The position numbers and the translations under genes were made by a program. This document shows, in pieces, positions 36,014-45,087 of a stretch of 64,000 bases of DNA. Position 1 is the first letter of the stretch. Each line of letters starts with the position of its first letter. The DNA comes from Marinifilum sp. D737 (lineage in GTDB: Bacteria; Bacteroidota; Bacteroidia; Bacteroidales; Marinifilaceae). The stretch covers positions 124,001 to 188,000 of the forward strand of contig NZ_JANQCD010000002.1 in NCBI RefSeq assembly GCF_026672275.1. The letters are read 5' to 3'. The notes under the pieces were generated by a model. That model searched no databases. It was not told the DNA's origin and worked only from the letters and a program-made list of their open reading frames with translations.

Positions 36014-36021
36014 CAAAATTA
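36014..36021 (-). promoter_or_regulatory. -7 element for hydG
   Basis: TAATTTTG on the minus strand. The nearest TTTG (36046-36049) is 24 bases away, longer than the preferred spacing, so confidence is modest. Confidence 0.4.
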
Positions 36022-36096
36022 ATCATTATTATTTTGAAATGATTACAAATTGGAGTTTGAGGTCCAAATTTTCTATTTAAATTTTTAACACAAAAA

Positions 36097-36122
36097 AAAC
36101 CCTTGGGTTTTTCCAAGGGTTT
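36097..36122 (-). terminator. Terminator of the outer-membrane protein/DUF4270 unit
   Basis: Ten-base arms AAACCCTTGG/CCAAGGGTTT with a six-base loop and minus-strand T-run, just past the stop at 36144. Confidence 0.85.
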
Positions 36123-36143
36123 CGATTTAAGCATATATATTTT

Positions 36144-37406
36144 TTAATGATATTTTCTCTTAATAAACCAGTTTTCAAACAAGTTTAGTTCTATATTAAT
36201 TTTTCCATAATCCTCTCTTACCAGATTATTGGCAGTTAAGCCCATTTGACCAAATTCAAATGACATATTAATCATTCCTTTTCCTCTTGCCAATGGCATC
36301 CCTACCCCAAAACTAAAGCCTCTTGTCGTAATCCTCTCGTCTCTAACCTCCATGTAGCCAGTATCATAAAACGCTCCAAAACGATAGGTCAACTTCTTAA
36401 AAAACTTGGTTGCATAACCATCATTTGCTTTATATATGGTTGCAAATGAAAACTTATTACGATCAACCAACTGATTCTCCTTTTCAAATTTTTTAGTTTC
36501 GCTCCATTTTTCTAATAAATAATCGGCTCCAAACCAAAGCTGCTTTCCTTTGTTAACCCCTAAAGAAAGGCCTAATATTTCTGGTACTTCATATCTTCCA
36601 TGACGCGTGTCTTTATAACTAATCGTCCCCAAGTTCACTACCTCAACCTCTCTCTTGGCTCTAATTCCAATTTTGGGTTGATACTTCATCCCAAGAACAA
36701 TAGAGTTATCCTTAAAGTTGAATTGATATTGCGCACCGACATTAAAATTTAATCCCGATGAAATTAACTTTGAAGTATTTAGGTAAGTTGAAGCAGTTCC
36801 ACCTTGCGGTAGAATTGACTCGTCTCTGCTATTATTTCCAAATATATAAATCCCATTTACACCCAAAGATAAATTCTTCGTAAGTTGAAAACCATTTGAT
36901 AACACCAATTGATTTAGTCCTCCAGTTCCTTTTAAAGAACGAACAACATAGTCTGTTCCTCCTTCAATAAACTCAACATTAGTGATATCGTAGCCTAAAC
37001 TTGTATAGGGAACTAAAGAAACTGCCACACCATAACCAGGAGCTGCCTTAAAACCAAATGCTAATTTAGAAAAGTTTAAATCATTAAAGGTATCATCGTC
37101 ATTCCCTTGCTTTAACCTACTAAATTTAGCACTCATTCCAAATTGGAATATAAACTTCAAGCTATCTAATTGAGAAAGCGCAGCTGGATTATTTATATTT
37201 AAAACACTACCATCACTATATGACAAACTTGCCATACCAGTAGAGTTTACAATATCGTGAGTCATCAACTCTCCATAGCCATAATAAGAATATGGGGAAC
37301 TTGTATTATTTTGTGCTTTAAGATCAGAAGAGATCAAAATTATTCCCATTACTGACAAAAAGCAGAATTTACCAACAGATTTTAAGCTTTTCATTAATCT
37401 AGCCAT
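36144..37406 (-). CDS. Outer-membrane beta-barrel protein (OmpP1/FadL-like)
   Basis: 420 residues with a signal peptide ending L-K-A-Q (about 32). The mature start Y-S-Y-Y-G-Y-G-E and the phrase N-P-A-A-L-S-Q-L-D-S-L are typical of Bacteroidota outer-membrane proteins in the OmpP1/FadL/PorV fold group. The rest alternates hydrophobic and polar residues as expected for a barrel, ending in E-L-N-L-F-E-N-W-F. A later ATG (residue 5) is an equally good start. It follows the DUF4270 lipoprotein gene by 33 bases. Substrate or partner unknown. Confidence 0.78.
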   Translation of the reverse strand: MARLMKSLKSVGKFCFLSVMGIILISSDLKAQNNTSSPYSYYGYGELMTHDIVNSTGMASLSYSDGSVLNINNPAALSQLDSLKFIFQFGMSAKFSRLKQGNDDDTFNDLNFSKLAFGFKAAPGYGVAVSLVPYTSLGYDITNVEFIEGGTDYVVRSLKGTGGLNQLVLSNGFQLTKNLSLGVNGIYIFGNNSRDESILPQGGTASTYLNTSKLISSGLNFNVGAQYQFNFKDNSIVLGMKYQPKIGIRAKREVEVVNLGTISYKDTRHGRYEVPEILGLSLGVNKGKQLWFGADYLLEKWSETKKFEKENQLVDRNKFSFATIYKANDGYATKFFKKLTYRFGAFYDTGYMEVRDERITTRGFSFGVGMPLARGKGMINMSFEFGQMGLTANNLVREDYGKINIELNLFENWFIKRKYH

Positions 37407-37439
37407 ATATTTTGTAAATATTTTTCTTAACTCTCACTA

Positions 37440-38921
37440 TTATCGCTGAATTACGTAGGTTACCTTCAATTTCATCCTATAATCAGAATCCGGATCATCT
37501 TCAATAATCAAACGATCATATGTATTTCCTACAGCCTCCTTCTGAATCCCAATCAAAATAGCATCCTCGTATTCCTTACCGCCTACAACAACATTATTCA
37601 CATAAGAAGTTACATCAACGGAATAAAATGTTTCGTCCTTATTCTGAAGGTTATCATTTACCTTAAAGGCTAAAGCCGAATTGTTAACACCAGGAATAAC
37701 CGATTTAAATTCATTATCTTCATTTGTGTTATACAAGATCAAACTTGTTATTCTAGAATCTTTGTCAGCTGTAGGCAAAGGGAATAATTCATCATCAAAA
37801 CTATCATTTCCGGGATACATTATTAATTCTGCCTTTAAAACGCCTCCAGCTATTCCTAATTTTTTTAGGTTTTCTATGTAAGGAATGTTTATTTTGGTAT
37901 ACAAACCAATACCACCTTGAATAAATGTTAAATGATCAGTCTGCTCAGACTCCAATTCATTCTCTTGTTTGATTAAGCGATCTAAGCCCTGCGGTGTACT
38001 TGAACGATCAGAGGAATAATTTGTAAAACTCATTTGTTCGTCTGGTCCGTTTGTTACAATTTGAAAATCATGAAACTTTTGCTTCCCTGCATCTTCATAA
38101 TCTGTTTCATGATAATACAGTCTTAATTTCAACTTCCCATCACCAATTGGAGCTTGCCACATCACCGTATTTTCATCTCCCGGTCTAATAATCAAACCCT
38201 TAACAAACTTATGCCATTGGTTCTCATTATTAAATATCTCACTTTCTGTATTAACAGAATCTACAATTTCTTTACCCAATGCAATTGCATCTGCATTTTC
38301 CATTTTTATGAAGATACCTTTGCCATAGTATTTTTCACTATAATCAATATCCCCATTTGTTCCATGACTATCTATAATCTGGTCAAATTTTGATTGTTTA
38401 ACTGGTTTTAGAACAAACTCTGTATCCAGAAGTGGGTTTTCATTGTAATCAAATTTAGAATGAGCATAATAAGAAAATTCATTATCCGGCAATTCAATTT
38501 CCTCTGACAATTGATTAATTATTATTCTCTGCGGTTGTAATGTATCTCCAAAATATTCTTTATTTGGATATGCCATAAACACCAATGAATCGAACTCTAT
38601 GTTAATATTAGCCCCTTCGCTACTTACTGGCTTTTTAAATCCACCGCCATAATCAAGCACACCATAATACTCTGTTTTTACATCTCCTAAGAATTCATCC
38701 TGGTATCTTCCCAAAATAGCTTTTTTAAACCCCGAAGTAACCAAGGAATCTAAGATTACAGTTGAACTTTTTATCGTGAGCGAATCGATAAGAACAACTT
38801 CCGAGTTTTCATCAATCAAATTGTCTCCGATTTTATGTTCTTCAAATTTGTTTGAGTTACAACTAACAAATAAACTTAGTGTTAACAGCAATAAAAGTAC
38901 ATGGTTTGTTCTCATTCTCAT
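37440..38921 (-). CDS. DUF4270-family lipoprotein
   Basis: 493 residues with a lipoprotein signal ending L-F-V-S-C (Cys about 21). The early segment I-G-D-N-L-I-D, then L-D-S-L and A-I-L-G-R-Y-Q-D-E-F-L-G-D-V are characteristic of DUF4270, a Bacteroidota-specific surface or periplasmic family of unknown function. It is cotranscribed with the following barrel protein, which suggests a cell-surface complex. A -7 element lies about 85 bases upstream. Confidence 0.85.
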   Translation of the reverse strand: MRMRTNHVLLLLLTLSLFVSCNSNKFEEHKIGDNLIDENSEVVLIDSLTIKSSTVILDSLVTSGFKKAILGRYQDEFLGDVKTEYYGVLDYGGGFKKPVSSEGANINIEFDSLVFMAYPNKEYFGDTLQPQRIIINQLSEEIELPDNEFSYYAHSKFDYNENPLLDTEFVLKPVKQSKFDQIIDSHGTNGDIDYSEKYYGKGIFIKMENADAIALGKEIVDSVNTESEIFNNENQWHKFVKGLIIRPGDENTVMWQAPIGDGKLKLRLYYHETDYEDAGKQKFHDFQIVTNGPDEQMSFTNYSSDRSSTPQGLDRLIKQENELESEQTDHLTFIQGGIGLYTKINIPYIENLKKLGIAGGVLKAELIMYPGNDSFDDELFPLPTADKDSRITSLILYNTNEDNEFKSVIPGVNNSALAFKVNDNLQNKDETFYSVDVTSYVNNVVVGGKEYEDAILIGIQKEAVGNTYDRLIIEDDPDSDYRMKLKVTYVIQR

Positions 38922-39007
38922 AATTTAAAATACGAATCATATAACCCAAGGAGCTAACACCAACTTATGATTAATTACCAACCTTTGTCATATTTTTGGA
39001 TAACGCA

Positions 39008-39015
39008 CAAATATA
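39008..39015 (-). promoter_or_regulatory. -7 element for the DUF4270 gene
   Basis: TATATTTG on the minus strand. At the -33 distance the sequence is TTCG (39035-39038), one mismatch from TTTG. Confidence 0.5.
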
Positions 39016-39115
39016 AATAAAATATTGACACTATCGAATTTATTCTTTAATTGGTAAAATTTGTTAAATACAGCTTATTTTTACTGTCTAAAAATGAACT
39101 TATGGATTTTTATTT

Positions 39116-39123
39116 TATATTTG
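39116..39123 (+). promoter_or_regulatory. -7 element for the Kelch lipoprotein
   Basis: TATATTTG on the plus strand, 71 bases upstream of the ATG. There is no clear -33. It is divergent from the DUF4270 promoter about 100 bases away. Confidence 0.45.
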
Positions 39124-39194
39124 TCGTCTACATAATTTTAGGATGTTTTAAACACTAGTAAGAAATTAAAAATTAATTGATAAAATCATAACAA

Positions 39195-40205
39195 ATGAAA
39201 CAACGACTATTAATAGTATTATTTGCATTATCTCTATTTTTTACCAGCTGTGGTAGCGATAATGATTTAGTGGGTAACTGGATTAAAAGTTCTTCATTTG
39301 AAGGACGTGCTAGAAGCGGTGCCGTAAGCTTTGTAATTGGTGATTACGCTTATGTTGGTACAGGTTATGATGGAAAGGACGTATTAAAGACGTTTTACAA
39401 GTACAGTCTTCAAGATGGTTGGAGCAAAATTCAGAATGATTTCCCTGGTGTAGCAAGAAGAGAAGCTGTAGCTTTCGAAGCTAACGGAAAAGTATACGTT
39501 GGTCTTGGAGTAGATGATGATGATGAAAGATTGGGTGATTTCTTCGAATTTGACCCAACTACAGATACTTGGAATTCAACTGCAATTGATATGACAGGAG
39601 GCCCATCAGCAAGACAAGGTGCCATTGCTTTTTCAATTAATGGTGTTGGATACGTTGGTACTGGTTATGGTTTCCAGGAAGGTGAAGACCGTACGCGTTT
39701 GAAAGATTTCTACAAATACGATGGAAATTGGACAAAAATAGCATTTGATGGTGAAAAATCGAGAAACTCTACAGCATTTGTAATTGAAGACAAAGCATAC
39801 GTTGTTTCAGGAGAAAACAGCATGAAATATGTATGGGAGTATGATCCTGCAAAAGTGACCAATACATTTAATGGATGGACAAGAAAAGAAGATCTTGATG
39901 ATGATAACCGTTGGGAAGATGTACAACGCTCACAAGCTGTTTCTTTTGTAATCAATGGTAAAGGCTATATCGCAACTGGTGTAAGTTCTGGTTTAAAAAG
40001 AGACGTTTGGGAGTATAATCCAAGCAGAGATGAGTGGGATGAAAAGACAGAGCTTGAAAGTCCGGAAGTTCAAGCAAGACAGGATGCTGTTGCATTTACC
40101 TTAAACAACAGAGGTTTTGTTACTACAGGTAGTACATCAGGTTTTTACTTTGATGACATGTGGGAATTCAACCCAACAATGGATGAAGACGATAAGGATA
40201 ACTAG
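39195..40205 (+). CDS. Kelch-like beta-propeller lipoprotein
   Basis: 336 residues with a lipoprotein signal ending F-F-T-S-C (Cys about 19). Five to six repeats of about 50 residues follow, each with R-x-x-A-V/I-A/S-F-x-I/V, then G-x-x-Y/F-V-G/T-T-G and a Y-x-Y/F-x-P-x-x-D-x-W block. This is the Kelch pattern of a six-bladed propeller. It is probably surface or periplasmic and binds protein or glycan; no catalytic residues stand out. It is divergent from the DUF4270/barrel unit, which may share its function. A perfect terminator follows. Confidence 0.85.
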   Translation: MKQRLLIVLFALSLFFTSCGSDNDLVGNWIKSSSFEGRARSGAVSFVIGDYAYVGTGYDGKDVLKTFYKYSLQDGWSKIQNDFPGVARREAVAFEANGKVYVGLGVDDDDERLGDFFEFDPTTDTWNSTAIDMTGGPSARQGAIAFSINGVGYVGTGYGFQEGEDRTRLKDFYKYDGNWTKIAFDGEKSRNSTAFVIEDKAYVVSGENSMKYVWEYDPAKVTNTFNGWTRKEDLDDDNRWEDVQRSQAVSFVINGKGYIATGVSSGLKRDVWEYNPSRDEWDEKTELESPEVQARQDAVAFTLNNRGFVTTGSTSGFYFDDMWEFNPTMDEDDKDN

Positions 40206-40224
40206 AAATTAATCTTATAATCTC

Positions 40225-40254
40225 AAAAGCCGTTTCAAATTTGAAACGGCTTTT
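40225..40254 (+). terminator. Terminator of the Kelch gene
   Basis: A perfect 30-base palindrome (AAAAGCCGTTTCAAA arms) is followed by T7. Confidence 0.9.
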
Positions 40255-40475
40255 TTTATACCTTAAATTCTAAATAAACCTTTAAAAGGAATAATCAAAG
40301 CATTTTCTCATTTAGAAATAAATAACAGCAATTGCATCGTTATAAAACTTCCTTCAATAGCTACTATTCCAGTCTCTTAAGGCAACAAAAATCATCAAAA
40401 TATCCTATAAATTAGTATCACATTATTATTTATTTAACAAGTTTTAACATTTACTTGTTAATAAACGTTAACAAA

Positions 40476-40505
40476 AAACCCTCCGACAAAACTGCCAGAG
40501 GGTTT
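40476..40505 (-). terminator. Terminator of the hydrogenase operon
   Basis: Eight-base arms AAACCCTC/GAGGGTTT with a 14-base loop and a T6 run on the minus strand, 23 bases beyond the last hydrogenase gene. Confidence 0.82.
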
Positions 40506-40527
40506 AATTTTATATCAAATCAGGTAT

Positions 40528-41007
40528 TTACGATTGATACTCTTTGATGATATCTGCTACATCACCAGCAGCAACACGTCCATAAACACGCTCGCCGATA
40601 GTAACAACTGGCGCTAAACCACAAGCTCCTACACAACGCAAGCAACTAATAGAGAATTTACCATCCTCTGTGGTTTCTCCTACTGGCACATCAAGTTGAC
40701 GCTTGAATTCTTCCAGTACTTTTTCAGCACCTCTTACATAACAAGCAGTTCCCATACAGATTGAGATTGGGAATTCTCCTTTAGGTACCATTGAAAAGAA
40801 TGAGTAAAATGTTACAACACCATAAACATGAGCAACAGCTACATTCAATTCACGAGCAATGATTTCCTGAACTTCCGCAGGCAGGTAACCAAAAGTCTCC
40901 TGAGCCTTATGAAGCACATTAATCAACTCGCTTCCTTCATTATTAAATGATTTGCAAATCTCCACAAGTGTATCCACTTTGGATTTTGCTAATTTAATTT
41001 TTGCCAT
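40528..41007 (-). CDS. hndA: NAD-linked [FeFe]-hydrogenase subunit A (NuoE-like, HndA/HydC)
   Basis: 159 residues, the 24-kDa NuoE-type subunit with one [2Fe-2S] cluster. Ligands are C-M-G-T-A-C (84, 89) and C-V-G-A-C (125, 129), the exact C-x4-C...C-x3-C pattern. Upstream of them is the helical V-A-V-A-H-V-Y-G-V-V-T-F-Y segment. In electron-bifurcating hydrogenases it sits beside the flavin subunit. It is last in the operon, 54 bases after hndD, and has its own Shine-Dalgarno AAGGAG eight bases from the ATG. Confidence 0.93.
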   Translation of the reverse strand: MAKIKLAKSKVDTLVEICKSFNNEGSELINVLHKAQETFGYLPAEVQEIIARELNVAVAHVYGVVTFYSFFSMVPKGEFPISICMGTACYVRGAEKVLEEFKRQLDVPVGETTEDGKFSISCLRCVGACGLAPVVTIGERVYGRVAAGDVADIIKEYQS

Positions 41008-41015
41008 AATATAAA

Positions 41016-41021
41016 CTCCTT
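41016..41021 (-). promoter_or_regulatory. Shine-Dalgarno site of hndA
   Basis: AAGGAG eight bases before the ATG. Strong purine-rich sites are uncommon among the genes of this window. Confidence 0.6.
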
Positions 41022-41061
41022 ATATTAATTGGATTTAATAATCCAGACGGTTCAAAATAAT

Positions 41062-42834
41062 TTATTCAATCTCGATTTCGTTACTCTTATCAAAATAATG
41101 AGTATGCAACAATTTATGAGATAATTCGCTACATGGCTTACCCAAGAATTCTTCATACAATTTAATAATGTATGGATTCTCATGTGACTTACGGATTGCT
41201 TTTCCTTCATCTTCACGATAAAGAGCTGCCGCACGCTTCTTCAAAATTGAAGAGTCGCCATGGTGCAATGGCTGACCACCACCACCAATACAACCACCAG
41301 GACAAGCCATGATTTCAATTGCATGATATTGTGATTTACCATCTCTGATATCTTCAAGAAGTTTACGTGCATTACCTAAACCATGAGCAATACCAATATT
41401 AATTGGAAGACCATCGAAATCTACAGTTGCGCTACGGATACCTTCCATACCACGCAATGCATCGAAATCAACCTTTTCAAGAGTTTTTCCTGTATAAACT
41501 TCGTAAGCAGTACGAGCAGCAGCTTCGATTACACCACCTGTAGCACCAAAGATTACACCTGCACCAGTTGATTCACCAAGTGGATTATCAAAATCTTCTT
41601 CTGGAAGAGTTGTTAAATCCATATTAGCTTGCTTAATCAAATTCGCCAACTCACGAGTAGAAATTGAATAGTTTACATCAGGATCACCATCTACTTTAAA
41701 CTCGTCACGCTGACACTCATACTTTTTAGCCAAACAAGGCATAATTGATACAACAATCATATCCTCACGCTTCACACCCATCTTATCTGCAAGATAAGTT
41801 TTAGCAATAGGGCCAAACATTTGCTGAGGAGAACGAGCCGTTGAAGGAATATCCTTCATATCTGGGAAGTGGTGCTCGAAAAAGTTCACCCAACCTGGAC
41901 AACATGAAGTTAAGATAGGAAGTTTAACATCCTTATCTCCATCAAGGTGTTTCTGCAAGCGTTCAAGCAACTCAGTACCTTCCTCCATAATTGTAAGATC
42001 GGCAGCAAAATCAGTATCGAATACGCTATTGAAACCTAATCTGCGTAATGCAGAAACCATTTTACCGGTAACCAAAGTACCAGCTTCCATTCCAAACTCT
42101 TCACCCAAAGCAGCACGTACAGCAGGAGCTGTTTGCACAACAACAGTTTTCTTAGGATCAGCAAGATCTCTAATCAATTGATTCGTGTGATCTTTCTCAG
42201 TTAATGCACCTGTAGGACATACAGCTACACACTGACCGCAATAAGTACAAGTTGATTTCTCTAAATCCATTTCGAAAGCTGGAGCTACAACAGATTCAAA
42301 ACCTCTGTTTACTGCAGAAAGAGCTCCTACAGTTTGTACATCATTACACATTGTTTCACAACGACGACACATGATACACTTATCCATATCACGGATAATA
42401 GATGGAGAGTAATCCACTTTATAAGTTGACTGTTCACCTTTGTAGTGTAATTCGCGTACGCCAAACTGGTGCGCCATGGTTTGCAAATCACAATTTCCTG
42501 ATTTTGCACAAACCAAACAATCAAATGGGTGATCAGAAAGCATCAACTCCATTACAGTTTTACGAGCATTTAACACTCTCATGTTGTGAGTATGAATAAC
42601 CATTCCTTCCTCACATTTTGAGTTACAAGAAGGTGCCAAGTTACGACGGCCTTCTACCTCAACAACACAAATTCGACATCCGCCAGGCTTGTGTTCAATG
42701 CCCATATCTCCCAAGTGCATATAACAAAGCGTTGGAATTTCGATTCCTAACTCCTTTGCTGCTTCATAAATAGTAGTTCCATGAGGTACTTCTATTTGTT
42801 TATTATCAATGGTTAATTTGATCATTTTTTCCAT
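41062..42834 (-). CDS. hndD: NAD-linked [FeFe]-hydrogenase catalytic subunit (HndD/HydA, group A3 type)
   Basis: Makes or oxidises H2 at the H-cluster. It has 590 residues. N-terminal [2Fe-2S] Cys 37, 53, 56, 70; His102-Cys106-Cys109-Cys115 cluster; two [4Fe-4S] sets at 153/156/159/163 and 196/199/202/206. H-cluster motifs: T-S-C-C-P-G-W (309-315), M-P-C-L-A-K-K-Y-E (365-373) and M-A-C-P-G-G-C-I-G-G-G-G-Q-P (509-522), all intact, so it should be active. The open frame continues 59 codons upstream inside hndC. The ATG at 42832-42834 is chosen because AAGGAGG precedes it and it begins the ferredoxin fold. Confidence 0.96.
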   Translation of the reverse strand: MEKMIKLTIDNKQIEVPHGTTIYEAAKELGIEIPTLCYMHLGDMGIEHKPGGCRICVVEVEGRRNLAPSCNSKCEEGMVIHTHNMRVLNARKTVMELMLSDHPFDCLVCAKSGNCDLQTMAHQFGVRELHYKGEQSTYKVDYSPSIIRDMDKCIMCRRCETMCNDVQTVGALSAVNRGFESVVAPAFEMDLEKSTCTYCGQCVAVCPTGALTEKDHTNQLIRDLADPKKTVVVQTAPAVRAALGEEFGMEAGTLVTGKMVSALRRLGFNSVFDTDFAADLTIMEEGTELLERLQKHLDGDKDVKLPILTSCCPGWVNFFEHHFPDMKDIPSTARSPQQMFGPIAKTYLADKMGVKREDMIVVSIMPCLAKKYECQRDEFKVDGDPDVNYSISTRELANLIKQANMDLTTLPEEDFDNPLGESTGAGVIFGATGGVIEAAARTAYEVYTGKTLEKVDFDALRGMEGIRSATVDFDGLPINIGIAHGLGNARKLLEDIRDGKSQYHAIEIMACPGGCIGGGGQPLHHGDSSILKKRAAALYREDEGKAIRKSHENPYIIKLYEEFLGKPCSELSHKLLHTHYFDKSNEIEIE

Positions 42835-42842
42835 TTTAAGAT

Positions 42843-42849
42843 CCTCCTT
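42843..42849 (-). promoter_or_regulatory. Shine-Dalgarno site of hndD, overlapping the hndC stop
   Basis: AAGGAGG eight bases before the ATG. Its first two A residues belong to the TAA stop of hndC. It decides the hndD start against the longer open frame. Confidence 0.75.
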
Positions 42850-44641
42850 ACTGAATGCTAATCGCATTAAACTTACATTTCTCCATACAAGCACCACACT
42901 TGATACACTTAGCTGTATCGATAATGTGAGCTTCCTTACGATCTCCGGCAATACAATCAACCGGACAGTTGCGAGCACAAAGCGTACATCCAACACAAAG
43001 CTCAGGATCAATCACATACTGCATTAATGCCTTACACTGACCAGATGGACATTTGTGTTCCTCAACGTGAGCGATATATTCATCGTAGAAGTTTTCAATT
43101 GTAGAAAGAACAGGATTTGGTGATGTCTGTCCTAACCCACAAAGAGAAGTATCTTTAATTACAGTACTTAAATTTCTCAATAAATCAAGATCTTCCTTAG
43201 TACCTTTTCCTTCAGTAATTTTATCCAATAATTCGTATAAACGCTTGTTACCTACACGACATGGAGTACACTTACCACATGATTCCTCAACAGTAAAATC
43301 AAGGTAGAATTTTGCAACAGAAACCATACAGTCATCTTCATCCATTACAATCATACCACCTGATCCCATCATAGAACCAACAGCCAGAAGGTTATCAAAA
43401 TCAATTGGAGTATCCAAGTGTTTTTCAGTCAAACATCCACCTGATGGACCACCTGTTTGAACAGCCTTGAATTTCTTACCATCTTTGATACCACCACCAA
43501 TTTCGTAAATTACTTCACGAAGAGTGGTTCCCATTGGAACCTCGATCAAACCAACGTTATTGATCTTACCTGCCAAAGCAAATACTTTAGTACCAGTCGA
43601 TTTTTCTGTACCAATTTTATTGAACCAACCAGCACCCTTATTAATGATAACAGGAATATTGGCGAAAGTTTCAACGTTGTTTACGTTTGTAGGCTTTCCA
43701 TTATAACCTGATTCCGCTGGGAATGGAGGTTTAACAGTAGGCTCTCCACGAAGACCTTCCATAGAGTGAATCAATGCAGTCTCCTCACCACATACGAAAG
43801 CACCAGCTCCATAACGCATTTCAACATCAAAGTTAAAACCAGAACCAAGAATATCATTTCCTAACAAACCATATTCTCTAGCTTGAGCGATAGCCACTTT
43901 CAAACGTTCAATTGCCAGTGGATACTCAGCACGGATATAGATCACACCTTTATCAGCACCCATTGTATAACCACAAATAGCCATTGCCTCTAGTACTGAG
44001 TGTGGATCTCCCTCAAGGATAGAACGGTCCATAAATGCTCCTGGATCTCCCTCATCAGCATTACAAACCACATATTTCTGATCAGCATCGTTTTTAGAAG
44101 CAAATTCCCACTTCAAACCTGTTGGGAATCCCCCACCTCCTCGTCCACGAAGACCAGATTCCTTAATTTCATCGATTACAGCCTGTGGAGTCATCTCTGT
44201 CAAACACTTTCCAAGAGCTGCGTATCCTTCAGTAGCAATATATTCATCGATATTTTCAGGATTAATAAAACCACAGTTACGCAATGCAATACGAATCTGC
44301 TTTTTATAAAATCCCATATGCTTAGAGTCACTAACAACTTCCTTCTTTTCAGGATCGGTGTAAAGCAAACGCATTACTTTACGTCCTTTAATGATATGCT
44401 CTTCGATAATTTCTTCTGCATCTTCAGGCTTAACTTCAATATAGAAGGTATTATCAGGAAGAATTTTTACAATTGGCCCTTTTTCACAAAATCCAAAGCA
44501 ACCTGTCATTACTACCTGAACCTCTTCCTCAAGCCCTTTAGCTTTTAGAGCATCCTGTAGATTATTTTGAATAGCCTCACTTGCAGATGCACGACATCCT
44601 GTACCTCCACAAATAAGAATATGCATTTTGTACTTTTCCAT
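42848..44641 (-). CDS. hndC: NAD-linked [FeFe]-hydrogenase flavin subunit (NuoF-like, HndC/HydB)
   Basis: 597 residues. An N-terminal thioredoxin-like [2Fe-2S] domain (1-100, with C-G-G-T-G-C-R-A and G-C-F-G-F-C) is followed by the 51-kDa NuoF core: R-G-R-G-G-G-G-F-P-T-G-L-K-W for NADH/FMN (about 166-179), G-A-G-A-Y/F-V-C-G-E-E-T-A, and the [4Fe-4S] ligand stretch E-S-C-G-K-C-T-P-C-R (about 455-464). A C-terminal 2x[4Fe-4S] ferredoxin domain ends the chain (C-V-G-C-T-L-C-A-R-N-C-P and C-I-K-C-G-A-C-M-E-K-C). This four-part layout is standard for HydB of bifurcating hydrogenases. Confidence 0.95.
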   Translation of the reverse strand: MEKYKMHILICGGTGCRASASEAIQNNLQDALKAKGLEEEVQVVMTGCFGFCEKGPIVKILPDNTFYIEVKPEDAEEIIEEHIIKGRKVMRLLYTDPEKKEVVSDSKHMGFYKKQIRIALRNCGFINPENIDEYIATEGYAALGKCLTEMTPQAVIDEIKESGLRGRGGGGFPTGLKWEFASKNDADQKYVVCNADEGDPGAFMDRSILEGDPHSVLEAMAICGYTMGADKGVIYIRAEYPLAIERLKVAIAQAREYGLLGNDILGSGFNFDVEMRYGAGAFVCGEETALIHSMEGLRGEPTVKPPFPAESGYNGKPTNVNNVETFANIPVIINKGAGWFNKIGTEKSTGTKVFALAGKINNVGLIEVPMGTTLREVIYEIGGGIKDGKKFKAVQTGGPSGGCLTEKHLDTPIDFDNLLAVGSMMGSGGMIVMDEDDCMVSVAKFYLDFTVEESCGKCTPCRVGNKRLYELLDKITEGKGTKEDLDLLRNLSTVIKDTSLCGLGQTSPNPVLSTIENFYDEYIAHVEEHKCPSGQCKALMQYVIDPELCVGCTLCARNCPVDCIAGDRKEAHIIDTAKCIKCGACMEKCKFNAISIQ

Positions 44642-44658
44642 AATTGCGTTTTCTTTTG

Positions 44659-45057
44659 TTAGTTGTTGTCAATAGTTTTGTAGTTAACAGGAATAATGCC
44701 GTCTACTAATTCACCTTGCTTGATGTATTTTTCAATAACTTCATCAGCTTTCTTAAGATCAACATCTCCAAAAACAACAGGCTCTTTACCTGGCATTGTT
44801 ACTTCAATTGTTGGTTCTGCATAGCAGTATCCCATACAACCTGTTTGAGTAACAATAGAATTAATACCTCTTTTGGCTGTAGCTTCAATTAGAAACTCCA
44901 TTACCTCTTTTGCTCCTGATGCAATTCCGCAAGTTGCCATACCAACTTTAATTTGCACCTGAGCTTCCGGATCGTTGCTTTTCTCCCTAAGATCCATCTT
45001 TGCATGCAGCTCTTCTTTTATCTTCTTCAGATCTGCAAGGGATTTAACTTTTGCCAT
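44659..45057 (-). CDS. hndB: HndB-like thioredoxin-fold [2Fe-2S] protein
   Basis: 132 residues, the extra thioredoxin-like iron-sulfur subunit seen in Desulfovibrio-type Hnd hydrogenases. V-G-M-A-T-C-G-I-A-S-G-A (Cys 43) and T-G-C-M-G-Y-C-Y-A-E-P (Cys 74, 78) are the family's conserved blocks. Only three cysteines are visible, so one cluster ligand is atypical or supplied otherwise. A basic, helical N-terminus (1-30) precedes the fold. It is 17 bases upstream of hndC and surely cotranscribed. Confidence 0.88.
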   Translation of the reverse strand: MAKVKSLADLKKIKEELHAKMDLREKSNDPEAQVQIKVGMATCGIASGAKEVMEFLIEATAKRGINSIVTQTGCMGYCYAEPTIEVTMPGKEPVVFGDVDLKKADEVIEKYIKQGELVDGIIPVNYKTIDNN

Positions 45058-45087
45058 AATCTCAAATTATTAAAGGTTAGAATTTAA

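Noticed and set aside
42835-43011. Longer N-terminus of hndD overlapping hndC
   Set aside because: The extra 59 residues lie inside the hndC ferredoxin domain in another frame, have no family counterpart, and the ATG at 42834 has a strong Shine-Dalgarno site.
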